Origin: Fusarium oxysporum f. sp. lycopersici 4287
Lineage: Eukaryota; Ascomycota; Sordariomycetes; Hypocreales; Nectriaceae
Reading direction: 5' to 3'
Assembly: GCF_000149955.1 (NCBI RefSeq)
Contig: NC_030993.1
Location: 2,375,544 to 2,439,543, forward strand
Length of the DNA stretch: 64,000 bases
Within the stretch, counting starts at the first letter, position 1. Each line of letters starts with the position of its first letter. The notes beneath the pieces are model-generated. The model had not been told where the DNA came from, did no database searches, and saw only the letters and a list, made by a program, of their open reading frames with translations. Both the position numbers and the translations under genes were made by a program. This document shows, piece by piece, positions 59,143 through 64,000 of the stretch.

Positions 59143-60261
59143 ATGTCGACCTCTTCGGGCGTCCCCGAGTCCTGGATATCCAGTTTCTGCTCTCTGCTCG
59201 GCCATGAATACTTTGCCGAAGTCTCGGAGGAGTTTATCGAGGATGACTTCAACCTGACTGGTCTGCAGTCCCAGGTTGCCATGTACAAGGAAGCATTGGA
59301 GGTATGTTTATCTTGTCGTGCAGGCGCGTCGACGTTTGCAGTTTTTTCTCTCCCAAAGACCCAGAATTGCTAACGTTGTACCCCTGTCTCACAGATGATC
59401 CTGGATGTGGAACCAGAGGACGACGAGGAAGAGGAGGAAGAAGAGGAGGAAGAGGACGAGAACGAGTCAGACCCAGAACGCTTGACCAGAGCAGCCAGCG
59501 AGCGGAGGCATCACCGCATGGCCAGCGACTTGTCCGTCATCGAATCCTCTGCCGAGATGCTGTACGGCCTCATCCACCAACGCTTTATCTGCTCCAGGGC
59601 CGGCATCCAGCAGATGAGTGAAAAGTACGAACTGGGCCATTTTGGTTGCTGTCCCAGGACAAACTGTGACCAAGCTCGCACTCTACCCGTTGGCCTCTCC
59701 GATATCCCTGGCGAGGACACGGTCAAGCTCTTCTGCCCATCATGTTTAGACGTTTACGTCCCGCCCAACAGCCGTTTCCAAACCGTTGACGGCGCCTTCT
59801 TTGGTCGTACTTTCGGCTCTCTCTTTCTCCTTACTTTCCCAGAATATGACCTTACTAAGCGTGGTATCGAAGTGCTGTCATCCACGAGCTCCCGTGTTAA
59901 CGAAGGCGATGGCCTCATCAACGGCATGTACGCAAAGAATATTGGCCCTGGTCTAGGCCGTGAGCGTATATACGAGCCTCGCATTTATGGTTTCCGCGTT
60001 TCTGAGAGAGCCCGTTCTGGCCCCAGGATGCAGTGGCTCCGTGAACGCCCCACAGATATTAACGAGCTCGACGAAGCCCGTCTCTATGCAGAACAGAACC
60101 CTGACTCGGAGGATGACGACGAGAACAGCGGTCAAGCTGGTGTTAATGGCAGAGTTATGGTTCGTCGACGCCCTCCTGGAAACGCTCGCCTTCGCCAGAG
60201 ACAGAACAACAATGGTAGCCCCATGGCTCTGTCCACTAATGGAGCTGAATCCGAGTTGTAG
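59143..60261 (+). CDS. CKB1: Casein kinase 2 regulatory (beta) subunit (341 aa, two exons)
   Basis: Scaffold subunit of the CK2 tetramer. Exon 1 is 59143-59301 and exon 2 is 59395-60261; the 93-bp intron joins YKEALE to MILDVEPED. The N-terminal helix SWISSFCSLLGHEYFAEVSE and EDDFNLTGL are the family start. The zinc ribbon that makes the beta-beta dimer is complete: Cys139, Cys144, Cys167, Cys170 (CCPRTNC ... FCPSC). GIQQMSEKYELGHFG and FFGRTFGSLFLLTFPEYDL are conserved. A run of ten Glu (residues 64-73) lengthens the acidic loop. The C tail is disordered and Arg/Asn-rich. The ATG is that of MSTSSGVPESW; the frame is open upstream but has no earlier ATG. Confidence 0.95.
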
Positions 60262-61572
60262 AGTGATGGGCGCATACGGCTGGTCTCATATATATCCCTT
60301 CGCGACTCCAGACCCGGTAGATGTTAGGACTGTTAATGAAATATTCCTATCTTTTTCAAGGGAAGATTTCGACATCAGGCTACCTGGATATTTGGCAATT
60401 ATGCCTAATGACTGCATCATGGAAACAAGGCGTAGACGCACTGGAGACGCATTAGGAAGGGCTAAGCATGATGGTGTCACGGGGTGGGAGGAAGGGTACC
60501 ATTGGGTTTTTGCTTTGCAGGATTAATGCATAGACGGCGTTGAACGTTTGATAGGTAGGCTATGGAAAATACACATCAAATGCACACTTATGACAACTCA
60601 AGGAATCTACCAACACATGACTAGAAGAACTTGATGATTATGTGTGCTTAAGCTTAGCATATTATCACTTGTTTATATCTCAGGGCTATGCGGTTATCAC
60701 TCGTCTGTTCAAATTACCCAAGTTATGATGTGTTTTCCCTTCATTGGCATTAGGCATGAGTTCTATGGATAGACATATACATGCTACTACTCCTGATGCC
60801 TTCCCCCCTGTTCCTCATCCAACCACTACCAAGTCGCCAGTCCTGCGGCGTGGTGTTGTACTCCCTCCTCATGCGGCCGTGACCCTCGCAAGACAGCCAT
60901 GCTAGAAATCCCCTCTTCGCCATGAGTTCGCCCAATGCTCTTGTTTTTATAGAGCAGAAGCAGAGATCGGTCAAGAAATAATAAAACAAAAACCTTTCCT
61001 GTCACCAAACACCCCGTCCTTGAACCCATGCTATCGTATACATCATGGTCCTCGTCTCTCGTCCGTTCTATGCTAACAAAAGAGAACAATAAAGTTAAAA
61101 ATAAAAACAGAAGGATAGACTGCCAGCGATTATGAGTGTCTTCCTCGCACAAGACTTTTCTGCTTGCACAGAAAGGACAGCCTGCGACATCAAACTGCAC
61201 CGCGATGGTGAAGCGTACTTCAACGCCTGATAGCTCCTAACGCCCTGTTGCCCATTTCCATTCCCATCATATCTATCGTGTACAGTGTGTGTATCCCGTG
61301 GGCTAAAACCGTTAAAGCAAAAAAGAAAAGTGAGAATGAAACTAAAGAAGAAGAAAACAATAAAACGAAACTGACAGCCACGGTCAACTGGCATCTGAGG
61401 GTGTGTGTATTGAAGATGTTGAAGACCCGAGAGAAACTGCTCGTCTGTTCGAAGAGACCCCGGTGTATATGAACCCAGAAAGATGAGGAAAGCTCTACAT
61501 CAACCTGGAGCTGTTTTTGGCCAACGACCTGTTTGCTGGTGCAGTAGTACTGGCGTATCAAGTACTGGCGTA
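60262..61572. other. Convergent intergenic region of 1.3 kb
   Basis: 3' flanks of CKB1 (+) and the phytochrome gene (-). An 86-codon frame just after the CKB1 stop (60267-60527) has no recognisable features. No gene accepted. Confidence 0.45.
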
Positions 61573-61584
61573 TCAAGTACTGGG
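61546..61584. repeat. 15-bp tandem repeat at the phytochrome stop codon
   Basis: AGTACTGGCGTATCA occurs at 61546-61560 and 61561-61575, followed by a partial third copy (AGTACTGGG). On the minus strand the phytochrome stop TGA lies at the boundary of the second and third copies. Confidence 0.9.
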
Positions 61585-64000
61585 TGTAGGTTCAACAGCA
61601 TCGCCCTCAGCCTGAGCCTCTGCAGCTACTGTGTTGCCTATGTCTTTATCTTTGGCATCGTGTTCGGCCTTCGGTGTCGTCTCGTCGCTAGTTACTGAAC
61701 CACCAAGACTGGCTCTTGGAACAAACCAACCCCCACGTTCCCATTGACCTGGTTCGTATAGGCAAGACTTGCGGACCTCCTCGTCAGAAATACCGGCAAG
61801 TAACGTGTTGAGACGTTTAAAATCGATCGGTTTGAGGATCCAGCCATCAAAAGCCGGCATCGACGTAAGTCTGCTTCTCGCGCTCAACGAGAGAAGCCGA
61901 AACAGCGAAAATTGGGATGCGATAATTTGAGTTAGCCAACGACGAATGGCCTTGATGCTCCGCGGATGCCTCCATTGACCTGATCATTTTCGTACTTGTG
62001 AGTCCATCGACAATTGGCATCTTATTTATGTTAGTAACGTATTCATGCGCGACGACTTAGACAGAATGACTTACTTGCATATCCATTAAGACGACGTCAA
62101 ACTCCTTTGATCTTTCGCGATATGCTGCAGCACAGTCTTCACCGTTGACAGTATGATGCACGCCATGGCCGACTCGCTCCAAACGTTTCCTCAAAATCTT
62201 CATGTTGATTGGGTCGTCTTCGGCCACAAGGACCTCCAGATGTTGTGGCTCAGTCATCTGAGTTCCTCCACTTGTGACGCTCTCTGTAGCGGCCTTTGTT
62301 ACGGGGCGATCGTTTCCCTTCATCTCAAAGAGAACACGGGAATGTTCGCTGGGCTGTGGTCTTTGGGGCATATCGCTGTACTCGTCTGGAATCTTGACAG
62401 CACGAATCGGAGTTTTTGAATCCACCACCCCTGCGCTTCCGGGCTCGCTATGTGGTTTGGTTGCCACAGGGCTCCTGGGAGGACTCACAGGTCGGCCACT
62501 GAGGCTGATAGCTCCGCGGGACGTGGGCCGCATGGAGCCTCCTCCTGAATTCACACTACCAGGAAGAGGATACTCACCGCCTTCCTTGTCGTTCAGAGAT
62601 AGTGGCGTTGAGATCGCATCAATGAGTCGATCGGCGTCACTTTGATGACTACCATGGCTGCCACAGCTACTCATACTTCGTTGGCTTGCTCGGCTTCCTT
62701 GTTTCATTGATGCATCGCCTCCTTCGACAGTAGAAGTCATGGAGCTAACCCTGTCAACGAGTGTAATCTCTCCCTCTGGAGCGGCTGTCAGAGACAGTGG
62801 GGCAGATGTTGCAGTGTTTGCGGAATCTGCACTGTTTGTCGACTTGTTTGTTGAGCCACTCGTCGGGACGTTTTCGTTTCCTTGTGAGCTTGGACACTCA
62901 TTGGAAAGGAGGAATGCAAGTTGAACCACGAATCTTGAGCCTTGGCCAACCTCCGACTTTAGGCGAAGCTGTCCATCCATGTTTCGAACAATGCGGGCAA
63001 CAACAGCAAGACCAAGTCCCAATGTTCGCATTTCGCGAGGCATCTCCTCCAGCTTCGTGCCCGACATAGGTGCTTCCTCTGAGCTGACCTGTTCGAGGTC
63101 ACGGAACAAGGTATCCAATTGGCTGGCACTCATGCCAATACCAGAGTCCTCAATGACAAAATCCACCACTGCCTGTCGATCTTTGACTTCTGACACAAAG
63201 ACTTCCACCTTAACGTGGCCGCTGTGAGTATGGGCCACAGCGTTCGCAGTGACATTAGAGAGTGCTTGGCGAATTCGTCGTTCATCGCCATGTACGAATC
63301 GCGGAAGCCCAGGATGTTGAACAACGGTGTAATGAATTCCTTTTCGTTTAGCATCATTCAGGAATGGACCTGTCGCTTCTCTAATGCAGCTGGCAAGATC
63401 AAAAACCTCATCCTTGACCAAGTTCTGTCCTTCTTCAGTCTTAGTCAAGTCTAACAAGTCGTTGATGACATAGATCAAAGACTTGGAGGCGGAATGAGAT
63501 CTCGCCAGGTTATCACGGGTTTCTTGATCGAGACTGCCCTCCAGGGCGATTTCCAGGTAGTTGATAATGGCATTAAGAGGTGTCCGGACCTCATGGGCAG
63601 AATTAGCAAGCAATAATCGGGTTAACTTGCTGTTTTGAAGAGCCATTTCTTTTTGCCTCCAGACCTCGATGAATTTACCGTAGACGAGACAGAGCACGGC
63701 TGCAGTCTCGACCTGTTCTTCATTCCATTCTCGGCATTTGCCGACAACAGTTTCATGCCAGGTCTTGAAGCTCTTTCTTGGCTCCAAGTAGCCGGCAGTG
63801 CCCTCTCGAACAAACTTTTCGTAGGGGTTGCCGGCCCACTTGACTTCTTTGATCTGGCCCTTCCGGAAGAAGACGATGAAGTCGTTGCCGCCAACGCTGA
63901 GGGGTACGTAGAGTAGACCGGCTACAACTTGGAAACCAGGTGGATATCGTAGGTCGGGAAAGTCTTCTTTAACGTCCTGCGATGCAACAACAGAGGTAAG
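61573..64000 (-). CDS. FPH1: Fungal phytochrome hybrid histidine kinase, 3' part (continues beyond the right edge), with a frame break in the receiver domain
   Basis: Red/far-red light sensor kinase. The PHY domain is recognisable just inside the edge (FFRKGQIKEVKWAGNPYEK; PRKSFKTWHETV). Next come the dimerisation/phospho-acceptor helix with AHEVRTPLNAI, an ATPase domain (N box NVTANAVAH, G1 DSGIGM, G2 LGLGLAVV), a Ser/Thr-rich linker of about 200 residues, and a receiver starting VLVAEDDPINM with phospho-acceptor Asp in VVLMDMQMP. Exons: 62075 to beyond 64000 and 61573-62020; the 54-bp intron has a TACTAAC branch site. In the last exon, four T (minus strand, 61849-61852) put TGA in frame after VDAGF; with three T the frame continues DGWILKPIDFKRL to the stop at 61573 and the exon is exactly 149 codons. 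The 5' photosensory half (PAS-GAF) lies outside the window. Confidence 0.92.

Noticed and set aside
60267..60527. 86-codon frame right after the CKB1 stop
   Set aside because: No recognisable domain or splice signal; most simply part of the CKB1 3' untranslated region.

Overview
The window reads as nuclear DNA of a filamentous ascomycete, most likely a Fusarium-like member of the Hypocreales. The grounds are short introns (mostly 47-80 bp, GTAAGT/GTATGT donors, CTAAC-type branch sites just before the acceptor), compact and mostly single-copy housekeeping genes, and a fungal phytochrome histidine kinase. A 907-base run of N marks a draft assembly. I assigned families by reading the protein sequences; no search was run. 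Exon joins were worked out by hand from splice signals and reading-frame continuity.

Left third (1-24,000): an uncharacterised coiled-coil protein whose frame opens with TTG instead of ATG; a NIPA-type membrane transporter (-); V-ATPase subunit E (+); a possible SMC5/6-associated genome-maintenance protein (-); a 5.2-kb gene-poor island; a Dnf1-type phospholipid flippase (+); a membrane-anchored MSC7-type aldehyde dehydrogenase (+).

Middle (24,000-44,200): a Snf2-family ATPase with SUMO-interaction-like acidic motifs (-); a four-exon Asterix/PAT-complex subunit (-); a large uncharacterised protein with a possible distant upstream exon (-); a roadblock/LC7 protein (-) and the ribosome-biogenesis factor Ipi1 (+) sharing a 306-bp divergent promoter; a Ded1-like DEAD-box helicase carrying an apparent one-base insertion after its start codon (+); and PEP carboxykinase (-), whose 5' part is lost in the N gap.

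Right third (44,200-64,000): about 6 kb without a convincing gene; translation release factor eRF3/Sup35 with a prion-like N terminus (-), divergent from the Ran-binding protein Yrb30 (+); a methyltransferase-like membrane protein (+) tail-to-tail with a JmjC/cupin oxygenase (-); casein kinase 2 regulatory subunit (+); and the 3' part of a fungal phytochrome hybrid histidine kinase (-), running off the right edge with an apparent one-base insertion in its receiver domain.

I see no operon-like system, secondary-metabolite cluster, intact transposon, CRISPR array or recognisable tRNA. Most genes are core cellular functions arranged independently. The most useful observations are the two one-base frame breaks and the lost ATG (real lesions or assembly errors), the SUMO-motif Snf2 protein, the unassigned large protein, the possible CANIN-type protein and the two gene-poor islands.
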